Shown: piece after piece, positions 7,862 through 13,760 of the stretch
Position numbering within the stretch: position 1 is the first letter of the stretch
Layout: each line of letters starts with the position of its first letter
DNA from: Acidaminococcus sp. CAG:917
Lineage (GTDB): Bacteria; Bacillota; Clostridia; Christensenellales; CAG-917
Length of the DNA: 17,184 nucleotides
Direction of reading: 5' to 3'
Assembly: GCA_000437555.1 (NCBI GenBank)
Contig: FR901026.1
Span: 14,178-31,361 of the forward strand
Position numbers and translations under genes: made by a program
The notes under the pieces: generated by a model
Database searches by the model: none
Told to the model about the DNA's origin: nothing
Seen by the model: only the letters and a program-made list of their open reading frames with translations

Positions 7862-8003
7862 AGATATAAAAAATATAAAATATAAAAAATATAAAAGCAA
7901 AAAGTAAAAAGCATAAAGCAAAAAGTAAATAGAAAAAAGCAAAAAGTAAAAAGCAAATAGTAAAAAGCAAATAGTAAATAGTAAAAAGTAAAAATAAAAA
8001 AGG
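7862..8003. repeat. A-rich low-complexity tract with a 7-nt periodic array
   Basis: From 7862 to about 7896 the spacer is an A/T-only run of AAATATA-like units. From about 7897 to 8003 it is a degenerate tandem array of heptamers AAAAAGT, AAAAAGC, AAATAGT and AAATAGC, with occasional one-base slips. One strand is nearly free of C. It fills the gap between the two large proteins and ends just before the ribosome binding site of the second. Such an array could vary in copy number by slippage, act as a bent or enhancer-like (A-rich, S1-binding) leader, or simply be a microsatellite. Confidence 0.85.
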
Positions 8004-8007
8004 AGGG
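8001..8007 (+). promoter_or_regulatory. Strong Shine-Dalgarno (AGGAGGG) at short spacing
   Basis: AGGAGGG sits directly at the end of the A-rich heptamer array and only about 4 bases before the ATG at 8011. It fixes the start of the 552-aa gene despite the tight spacing. Confidence 0.75.
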
Positions 8008-8010
8008 CTT

Positions 8011-9669
8011 ATGGAAGGTTTCGGTTTAAAACAGATTTTCGCACCTAAGGGCAGCGACGCTATGTCGTGCTGTTTCGACCGCAAAAAGCTCTCCTGTGGC
8101 GATAAGTCTTCTTTAAAAAAAGTTTTAGCTGAAATAGTTGCTAAAAATTCAGAATACGAAAAGGAATTAAAAGATAAAAAGAGGCATGAAGACGACGAAA
8201 TGCTTGCCGTATCCAAACGCAGGTTGCAAAAGGAGAGCCGGACTCAGATTTACGGCGACAGCATAAGGCAGATAGCGAAAGGATTCGGAAGAAACGCCGT
8301 TATCTGCGAAAATCCGACAACCGCTCCCGTTTTGCCCGAGCCGACGATATCGGAAGAACAATTCAAACGAGAGTTTATAAAACGCCGTTTTAAGCCGTGG
8401 TATAAAGATTTGATTTTTTCGGGGTATATCGATTCCAACTCTTATAAGGAAAATCCCGACGAGTTTACCAAAAATTTTTATCCGAAACTCACGCTGTCCA
8501 AGGGGGGCGAGTCGGTTGACGCTCTATCGAGCAGGGCGGTTGAGCTTTACCGAAACGACGAGGAAAAACTAAGCGCTATAATAGACAAAATTCTGTCGCC
8601 CTCGTTCGGACAAAGGCAACCCGTCGCTAAAGTTAAAAAGGCGAAAAAAGCGCCGTCTTTGCCAAAGGTAAAATATACAAGACCCAGCGGAAAAGTTTTT
8701 ATTCCGGATAATATTGACGAGAGTGCGATTTGGGGAAACGCTTTATCTCATTCGAATAAATTTTTCGCTCCCGAAACGTTTGAGGACGATAAAGTTAAAA
8801 TCGAATACGTCAAACCGTTAGAGAATTTGGCGGAGGATAAGATAAAATCGGAGCAAATATCGGTTGACGAAACTCAAACGATGAATAAGCAAAACATATC
8901 CGAGCCTGTTGCGGGCGATGTTTCGCATGAACATTTAAAGGTAAAAGCCGAGGCGAGCGAACCGAAAAAAACGCACCGCAGACAAAAGTTTAAGTATACA
9001 AGGCCGAGTGGGAAAACTTTCATTCCTTACGAAATCGACGAGTCTTCTATTTGGGGAGGTAAATTTGCACGCAACGAAGAAAAGCTTAACACATTTGCCG
9101 ACCAAAGAGTGGAAATCGCTTTGCCCGAAAAGGAGGAGGAAAAAGCCGAACAGATACAAGAGCCTTTAAAGATTGCGCCGACCAAACCAAAGTCGAAAAA
9201 GAAGAGGGATATTGGCGAGCAGGCCGCTCCCGCCGAGTCGGCAGATAAAACAGTTACGCCTAAGGAAGAGGTAAAGCCGAAAAACTCAAAAACAGAAAGC
9301 AAGGAGATAAAAGGCAGTCAAGACAGTTTGCCTACCGCCGGCACTCAAGACGGGGAAAAGAAAGCCGAAACGGATTTAAATCCCAAGAAAGTTCAAAAAA
9401 GGACGAAGCCCAAAAAAGATAAAAAGAGGGTGGAAGTAATTCACCTTACCAAAGAACAGGCGAGGAGAAGATACACGATGCCAAAGGGCGGAAGCTATGA
9501 TTTTGAAATCGACGAGGCTTCAATTTGGGGCGCAACAGACTTTAAAAAGGATATGCCCAATCGCATTTTGGTTTTAGATACGTTTGAGGACGATAACGTC
9601 TTTAAAGATTTGAATAAGGATAAAGCCTCGGACAAAAACGATTTTGACGGAGGCGGCGATAAAAAATAG
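8011..9669 (+). CDS. Unknown 552-aa protein with three copies of a bipartite 'YTRPSGK...IDESxIWG / TFEDDxV' motif
   Basis: I do not recognise a family. The N-terminal part (1-210) is mixed charged helix with a more structured patch around 115-190 (RRFKPWYKDLIF). The rest is Lys/Glu/Pro-rich and probably disordered, but contains three conserved islands: K221-G242, K328-G349 and R487-G507. Their shared pattern is YTxPxG, then about 6 residues, then IDExxIWG. Each is followed some 15-25 residues later by a second element (ETFEDDKV, NTFADQRV, DTFEDDNV). The linkers differ completely, so the islands look like repeated docking or assembly motifs on a flexible chain. No signal peptide, TM segment or enzyme motif is visible. 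The gene follows the 962-aa gene by 149 bp on the same strand, and both share scaffold-like composition, suggesting a joint role. A strong terminator follows. Confidence 0.82.
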   Translation: MEGFGLKQIFAPKGSDAMSCCFDRKKLSCGDKSSLKKVLAEIVAKNSEYEKELKDKKRHEDDEMLAVSKRRLQKESRTQIYGDSIRQIAKGFGRNAVICENPTTAPVLPEPTISEEQFKREFIKRRFKPWYKDLIFSGYIDSNSYKENPDEFTKNFYPKLTLSKGGESVDALSSRAVELYRNDEEKLSAIIDKILSPSFGQRQPVAKVKKAKKAPSLPKVKYTRPSGKVFIPDNIDESAIWGNALSHSNKFFAPETFEDDKVKIEYVKPLENLAEDKIKSEQISVDETQTMNKQNISEPVAGDVSHEHLKVKAEASEPKKTHRRQKFKYTRPSGKTFIPYEIDESSIWGGKFARNEEKLNTFADQRVEIALPEKEEEKAEQIQEPLKIAPTKPKSKKKRDIGEQAAPAESADKTVTPKEEVKPKNSKTESKEIKGSQDSLPTAGTQDGEKKAETDLNPKKVQKRTKPKKDKKRVEVIHLTKEQARRRYTMPKGGSYDFEIDEASIWGATDFKKDMPNRILVLDTFEDDNVFKDLNKDKASDKNDFDGGGDKK

Positions 9670-9693
9670 ATAAAGTCGCAAAAATTCACCGTT

Positions 9694-9724
9694 AATAAGC
9701 CGTCGCAGGTTGCGGCGGCTTATT
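9694..9724. terminator. Strong hairpin terminator shared by convergent genes
   Basis: AATAAGCCGTCGCA (9694-9707) pairs with TGCGGCGGCTTATT (9711-9724) through 14 pairs including one G-U, with loop GGT, followed by a T-rich tail on the plus strand. It ends the 4973-9669 gene pair and overlaps the stop codon of the minus-strand gene. It could work in both directions, although the minus-strand tail is less U-rich. Confidence 0.85.
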
Positions 9725-10250
9725 TTATAAGTCCGTAAACGTTTTTCGTTTCGTCTAAAAACAGGGGGCACTTTGGCGAATTTAGCGTAAAAGTCATATA
9801 CATAACGACAATCGCACCTATCCCGATGAGCGACAAAAAGTTTACCCACGGTTTTACGGGCGGTATTTTAAGGATTAAATATGCCAAAGCGTAAGCCGCC
9901 GAAACGGACAATATATATGTCAATATATCTACGGCTATTATGCTTTTTTGAGTGAAAGCCGTATAGGTATAAAATACGGACGGTATAACGAGCATAGGAA
10001 CGGCAAGGGTAACAAAAAGGCAAAAGGGCAGGTTTTTACTGTCGACAAAAAAAATTCCTACGGCAAAAAAAATCAAAGTGGGGAAGATAGCCAGCTTCAA
10101 ATGTTCCCAAACGCTTTCGTTGGCGGCAAAGAAAACGCCCACCGCCTTATTATAGCCACTCCACTCGTAAAAAAAGTGGGATAGCGCGCCAAATCCAATC
10201 GTAAAAATCGCTCCCGTTATGCAAAATATAAGACGTTGTTTTTTTGTCAT
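9720..10250 (-). CDS. DUF6512-like integral membrane protein
   Basis: A 176-aa protein with about five to six hydrophobic segments (near 8-26, 52-68, 73-97, 104-125 and 133-153). The segment NESVWEHLKL after the first TM region, with GALSHFFYEWSG before it, matches the pattern I associate with the DUF6512 family ('LHFxYEWSG...NESxWEHxKL') in Firmicutes. The family has no established biochemical function that I know of. The conserved Glu, His and Trp at the membrane interface suggest a specific site. The ATG at 10250 has no visible Shine-Dalgarno: the upstream bases on the minus strand are A/T only, including a TATAAT just before the start. Translation may be weak or leaderless. The gene is isolated from the upstream symporter gene by a terminator. 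Confidence 0.75.
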   Translation of the reverse strand: MTKKQRLIFCITGAIFTIGFGALSHFFYEWSGYNKAVGVFFAANESVWEHLKLAIFPTLIFFAVGIFFVDSKNLPFCLFVTLAVPMLVIPSVFYTYTAFTQKSIIAVDILTYILSVSAAYALAYLILKIPPVKPWVNFLSLIGIGAIVVMYMTFTLNSPKCPLFLDETKNVYGLIK

Positions 10251-10644
10251 TATTATATAGTATTTATTATTGCTCGCTTAATATGACTCAAACGAAAAAA
10301 ATTTTCATTTTTTCGACCTTTGGAAATAGCATTGAAATTTGTATTCATATCCCTTATCTGCCGAAAACGGATTAAGTTAATAGTTGACTTTGAAAGTTAA
10401 TATGGTTATTTTCCGTTTTTTACAAATATTTTTTTATGAGTTGCACCCTCTGTCTTAGAAGCTTTTACGCAAACGTTTATTTTTGTCATGTCATTCGCAG
10501 AGTGTCGGCAGGCAATAAAATAAAGGAAGCGATTGCCGCTTCCTTTATTGTTTCGATTTAACGAATTTATTGTTGATTTTGCAAATTAACTCATTTATTT
10601 TGGCCGATAAGCCGAATCGAAAATTACAAGAGAAGATTTAACGA
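10251..10644. other. 394-bp intergenic region with terminator and an uncertain plus-strand transcript signal
   Basis: This region lies between two minus-strand genes. It contains the symporter terminator (10519-10549), an A/T-rich hairpin CGAAAAAA / TTTTTTCG (10293-10315), and a plus-strand promoter-like pair TTGACT (10384-10389) with TATTTT (10407-10412). No tRNA or convincing protein gene is visible. A 41-codon plus-strand frame at 10436-10561 runs through the terminator and is not credible. Confidence 0.5.
10519..10549 (-). terminator. Rho-independent terminator of the LRR lipoprotein/symporter operon
   Basis: AATAAAGGAAGCG (10519-10531) is an exact inverted copy of 10537-10549, giving 13 pairs with a 5-nt loop. 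On the minus strand it is followed by TTTATTGCC, a moderate U-tail. It lies about 95 nt past the symporter stop codon. It is symmetric enough to act on plus-strand transcripts as well. Confidence 0.8.
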
Positions 10645-12468
10645 TTATTTTTTATTCTTCTTTTTTTTGTCGCTGTCGTCGTTTTCGAGGAAGAAGAATT
10701 TTTCCTCTTTACCCTTGCTTTTGGCGGCTTTTGCGGCTGCCTTTTGCTCGAGTTTTAACTTCTTTTCTTCCGCTAAGACGAGTTTGTTGTTTTCTCGGCT
10801 TATTTGAATTTGCTTTTCGAGCTCCTCTTTTGTGATAACTTCGCCCGTGATTTCGTCGTGGCAAGCCGTTTCGTCGTAGTTTTCCGGTCTTTGCTCGAGG
10901 TTTAATTCACGGCGTTTTTTAAGTATGCCGATTATGCGGTGGTGCTCGTCGTCGTCAAGAGAATATTTCCACGTCGGGATAACGGCGAGAAGGCTCGATA
11001 TGGCGGGCAGAATCGATACGATGAGGAAGAGTATCATCATAAACGATGCGTATTCGCCCACCTGACTCGGCGTTCCTCCTGCGTTGATATAGCTGTTGAG
11101 CTCCGCCACTCTCGAATCGGAAAAGCCGACTATGGTGTAGGCGATACCCGACATAATGGTTGCGATACCCGATTGAAGTTTTGTTACGAAAGACTGACCC
11201 GAGAAGAAAACGGCGTCCGGTCTGCGGTAGTTTTTGTATTCCTCGTAGTCGACGGCGTTTGCTATCATGGTGGACTGCAAAACGGAAGTTATACCGTTTG
11301 TTCCGCCTGCGACGCTAAAGAGGATAAAGCAGATAATGAGCCAGAAAGGATCGGTGAGCGAGCTTGGCGCGGCGAGGTAGCATACGAAGATAAGCGCAAA
11401 GGGAATGGCTCCTATAATGTTTGACCAGTTATAAAGTTTTTTTGTCGAAAATCTTGAGATAAGGGCGGGTGTGAACGCCTGACATATAAACTGACCGAGG
11501 AACATACCGCCGCCGAGCATTGCAAGATATACAAGCGCAAGTATGGGATTTTTGGAACTGAAGTAGTAAGTGACAAGCGGCATTGCTGCTAACGATATGA
11601 GCATTTTCATACTCGACAGTATGCCCGAGAAGATAATCTGTCTGAAAGGTTTGTTTTTGAGCGCGATTTTGAAGTTGTCGGCAAGCGAATATTTTTCTTT
11701 GTTGGTGTTTATCCTCTCTTTGACTTTAAAGCCGAGGGGGACAAATGTTATACAGCCGATAAATCCGAAAATTACTGCCGATACGATAAAGCCGTATTGC
11801 TCGCCCAGCGCCGCATTGCCGTCGGTTACTGTGTTTGTGAAAATATCGCCTAGCGCAAGGGCAAGAGGCTGAATGGCAAGAAGGGTTATGCCGCCGCCGA
11901 TACCTGCCGCTATACGGGCAAGAGATAAAAGTTTTGTTTTATCTTTTTCCGATTCCGTCATAAGCGAAGTGACGCCCCAAAGCGGAATATCGCCGACGGT
12001 ATAAATCATACCCCAAAGTACGTAAGTTAGCGCAGCCCAGAATACTATCAGACCGTCGCTGACGACGCCTTGTCCGTAAAAACCGAAGTTGACGAAGCAT
12101 AGCACGGTGATAATGAAAATAGGGATAGGAATGACCATAAGATACGGTCTGCATTTTCCCCATTTGGAACGTGTGCGGTCGACTATCGTTCCCATCATCG
12201 GGTCGTTGAAAGCGTCCCATACTCTGGCGAGTGCCATGATTATCGAAACCGCCATAGCCGGTATAAGCAGGGTAAACTGTAAATAATACGAAAGAGCCGC
12301 ACCTATGACATTATAGGTTACGTTTTGTCCCGCAAGTCCGATAAGATACCAATTTCGCTCGGACGGGGTATAGGTCTTTAATTTAGGGGAAGTTCCTAAG
12401 ACGGATGTGGACGCAGAATCGGCTACTGCGGATTGAACTGAAATTTCGGTAGGTTTAGTGTTTTCCAT
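10645..12468 (-). CDS. GPH-family (glycoside-pentoside-hexuronide) sugar:cation symporter, MFS_2 type
   Basis: A 607-aa polytopic protein, about 12 TM segments between 40 and 515. The conserved GPH signature is clear: DAFNDPMMG (85-93), then VDRTRSKWGKCRPYL (96-110) in the first cytoplasmic loop. A second hallmark is the cytoplasmic sequence YSLDDDEHHRIIGILKKRRELN after the last TM segment, corresponding to the family's 'YPLTEE...I...L..R'. Members such as MelB, XynB-type and glucuronide permeases import oligosaccharides or glycosides with Na+ or H+; the substrate is not readable here. The last 90 residues are a Lys/Glu-rich cytoplasmic tail ending in KKKKNKK, longer than in MelB. The start at 12468 has a perfect AGGAGGT five bases upstream, placed right at the stop codon of the lipoprotein gene, so the two are coupled. 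Confidence 0.9.
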   Translation of the reverse strand: MENTKPTEISVQSAVADSASTSVLGTSPKLKTYTPSERNWYLIGLAGQNVTYNVIGAALSYYLQFTLLIPAMAVSIIMALARVWDAFNDPMMGTIVDRTRSKWGKCRPYLMVIPIPIFIITVLCFVNFGFYGQGVVSDGLIVFWAALTYVLWGMIYTVGDIPLWGVTSLMTESEKDKTKLLSLARIAAGIGGGITLLAIQPLALALGDIFTNTVTDGNAALGEQYGFIVSAVIFGFIGCITFVPLGFKVKERINTNKEKYSLADNFKIALKNKPFRQIIFSGILSSMKMLISLAAMPLVTYYFSSKNPILALVYLAMLGGGMFLGQFICQAFTPALISRFSTKKLYNWSNIIGAIPFALIFVCYLAAPSSLTDPFWLIICFILFSVAGGTNGITSVLQSTMIANAVDYEEYKNYRRPDAVFFSGQSFVTKLQSGIATIMSGIAYTIVGFSDSRVAELNSYINAGGTPSQVGEYASFMMILFLIVSILPAISSLLAVIPTWKYSLDDDEHHRIIGILKKRRELNLEQRPENYDETACHDEITGEVITKEELEKQIQISRENNKLVLAEEKKLKLEQKAAAKAAKSKGKEEKFFFLENDDSDKKKKNKK

Positions 12469-12479
12469 AATCGACCTCC

Positions 12480-13250
12480 TTATACCGTTTTAAAGCAGCT
12501 TTTATAGTCGTGCCAGTAACGAAGATTCAAATTCGTTGAAGTTCCCGTCGACGTGAAAGCCTTTAAAATTTCATCGTTTGCCACGATGAGTTTGAGCCCC
12601 GTGATAACTTTATAAGGGTCAGCCGAACCCATAAACGAGGTGACGGAACTGTCATACCATTTAAAGGCTCTGTCGCCCACTTCAGGGACGGAGGTTGAAT
12701 TGAGATAAACTTCTTTAAGAGCGGTGCAACCGTTGAAACAGTCGTCACCGAGTTTTTTTACTTTTGAACCGATTGTAACGGTAGTCAGTGAAGTGCATTT
12801 GTAAAAGACAAATCCTTCGATTTCCGTAACCGTTTCCGGCAGGACGACGGAGGTTATTTTTTTGCATTTTTCAAAGGCTCTTCCTTCGATTTTTGTCACT
12901 TTGCTTCCCTCTTCAAAAGTTACGGAAAGCAAGTCGTTGTTTGCCACGTCGGTATAGTTTCCGAAACAATCGGAAGCGGTGAGTTTGCCTGTCTGTGCGG
13001 CGAATGCTCCGTTGCCGATAACCGTTACCGTATAGGTTTTATCGCCGTTTGTTGCCGTGACGGGAATGACGATATCACCGTTTGACCTGTCCTTCCAATA
13101 GGAAAGAGTGACAGTTTTTCCGTCGTCGTTGAATGTGTAGCCGAATGCCCCGTCGATAAAATCGTAGGCAGGGGCTTCGTTGCAAGCGGAGAGAACTCCG
13201 AAAAGCAGACACAACAGAACGGCGACTAAAATAAGTCTTAGTTTCTTCAT
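12480..13250 (-). CDS. BspA-like leucine-rich-repeat lipoprotein
   Basis: A 256-aa protein with a lipoprotein signal peptide: KKLR, a hydrophobic core, and lipobox LSAC with acylated C23. A short domain (about 28-75, with FTFNDDGKTVTLSYW-like beta pattern) is followed by LRR_5/BspA-type repeats at about 76-200. Examples are KVTKIEGRAFEKCKKITSVVL, VTEIEGFVFYKCTSLTTVTI and VKKLGDDCFNGCTALKEVYL. These repeats are common in surface proteins of gut and oral bacteria and usually serve ligand or host-protein binding. It is the first gene of a two-gene operon with the sugar symporter (11-nt gap), which suggests a role in capturing or sensing the transported sugar or glycan; that link is inference. 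The start has GGGGGA upstream. Confidence 0.88.
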   Translation of the reverse strand: MKKLRLILVAVLLCLLFGVLSACNEAPAYDFIDGAFGYTFNDDGKTVTLSYWKDRSNGDIVIPVTATNGDKTYTVTVIGNGAFAAQTGKLTASDCFGNYTDVANNDLLSVTFEEGSKVTKIEGRAFEKCKKITSVVLPETVTEIEGFVFYKCTSLTTVTIGSKVKKLGDDCFNGCTALKEVYLNSTSVPEVGDRAFKWYDSSVTSFMGSADPYKVITGLKLIVANDEILKAFTSTGTSTNLNLRYWHDYKSCFKTV

Positions 13251-13300
13251 AAATCCCCCAAAAAAAGTGTAAAATGTATGTCGACTTTTAGTCTTTTAAA

Positions 13301-13329
13301 ATTATAACAAAACCCGAGCTCTTTTGCAA
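13301..13329 (-). promoter_or_regulatory. Sigma-A-type promoter for the LRR lipoprotein/symporter operon
   Basis: On the minus strand: -35 TTGCAA (13324-13329), a 17-bp spacer, and a perfect -10 TATAAT (13301-13306). The expected start near 13294 gives a leader of about 43 nt ending with GGGGGA before the ATG at 13250. Confidence 0.65.
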
Positions 13330-13390
13330 TAGCAAAAATATATTTATATAGATAATAAATGCTATTTATATCCTATATATCTATATATAA

Positions 13391-13458
13391 AACAGCTTAT
13401 CTAAACTTAGATTATAATAATATAAAAGAGCCTATCTAATATAAAACAGTCTATCTAA
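13391..13458. repeat. Three dispersed copies of a 14-bp element (consensus AACAGYYTATCTAA)
   Basis: AACAGCTTATCTAA (13391-13404), AAGAGCCTATCTAA (13426-13439) and AACAGTCTATCTAA (13445-13458) share 11 or more positions and the same orientation. The start-to-start spacings are 35 and 19 bp. They resemble repeated protein-binding sites more than a replication or CRISPR repeat. Confidence 0.6.
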
Positions 13459-13507
13459 ATTAAATTATATAATATAGCTAAATCGGCTTAATCCATAAAA
13501 CCTGTAA

Positions 13508-13578
13508 AACAGCCGATTAAAACAGGCTGATTAAAATAAGCTGATTATAATAAGCTGATTATAATAAGCTGATTAAAA
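13508..13578. repeat. Tandem ~14-bp repeats (consensus TAAGCTGATTATAA)
   Basis: Two identical units TAAGCTGATTATAA (13537-13550 and 13551-13564) are followed by TAAGCTGATTAAAA (13565-13578). They are preceded by two looser copies with AACAGCCGATTAA (13508-13520) and AACAGGCTGATTAAAA (13521-13536). All share GCTGATTA or GCCGATTA. The array lies about 120 bp upstream of the surface-protein promoter. Confidence 0.75.
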
Positions 13579-13696
13579 AGCAAAACTTGGTTAAAATAAG
13601 TCGGTTTTAACAAAAGCTATAATAAATTGCCGAGTTTTCTGACCCTCGGCTAAGCTATGTGGCATTTTTTCCCTGACGGCATTTTGCGGTATATTG

Positions 13697-13725
13697 TTGA
13701 TTTTTGTTGAATAACGTGGTAAAAT
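13697..13725 (+). promoter_or_regulatory. Sigma-A-type promoter of the surface-protein gene
   Basis: -35 TTGATT (13697-13702), a 17-bp spacer, and -10 TAAAAT (13720-13725). The start near 13732 leaves a leader of about 29 nt containing TGGAGG (13751-13756) before the ATG at 13761. It overlaps the in-frame TTG at 13704, which therefore cannot be the start. Confidence 0.6.
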
Positions 13726-13760
13726 TACGCTGTCTTAATGTGTTTTACGCTGGAGGAAAA

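Larger units (their letters stand above)
13251..13760. other. 510-bp divergent control region, very AT-rich and repeat-rich
   Basis: This region separates the LRR/symporter operon (-) from the large surface protein (+). It contains one promoter for each side, two families of ~14-bp repeats (13391-13458 and 13508-13578) and a 6-bp GC hairpin GCCGAG/CTCGGC (13629-13650). I see no small gene or tRNA. The repeats lie upstream of both promoters and could be regulator-binding arrays. Confidence 0.7.

Noticed and set aside
7484..8216. Minus-strand open frames with Leu/Phe/Tyr-rich, membrane-like products
   Set aside because: They are the complement of the acidic C-terminus of the 962-aa gene and of the A-rich heptamer array, whose complement reads as Leu/Phe/Tyr codons. 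This is composition, not a gene.
10436..10561. 41-codon plus-strand frame
   Set aside because: It runs through the symporter terminator hairpin, has no ribosome binding site and gives no recognisable protein.
13391..13578. CRISPR-like repeat array
   Set aside because: Units are about 14 bp, partly contiguous, imperfect and without uniform spacers, and there are no cas genes nearby.
13391..13578. Plasmid or chromosomal replication origin (iterons)
   Set aside because: The region is AT-rich with direct repeats, but I see no DnaA boxes (TTATCCACA) and no replication initiator gene next to it.
13629..13650. Riboswitch in the surface-protein leader
   Set aside because: The GCCGAG/CTCGGC hairpin is upstream of the predicted promoter, so it would not be in the leader RNA, and no known riboswitch pattern is evident.
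13704..13760. N-terminal extension of the surface protein from a TTG start
   Set aside because: The likely promoter (13697-13725) overlaps it, there is no ribosome binding site before the TTG, and the ATG at 13761 has GGAGG and begins directly with the export segment.
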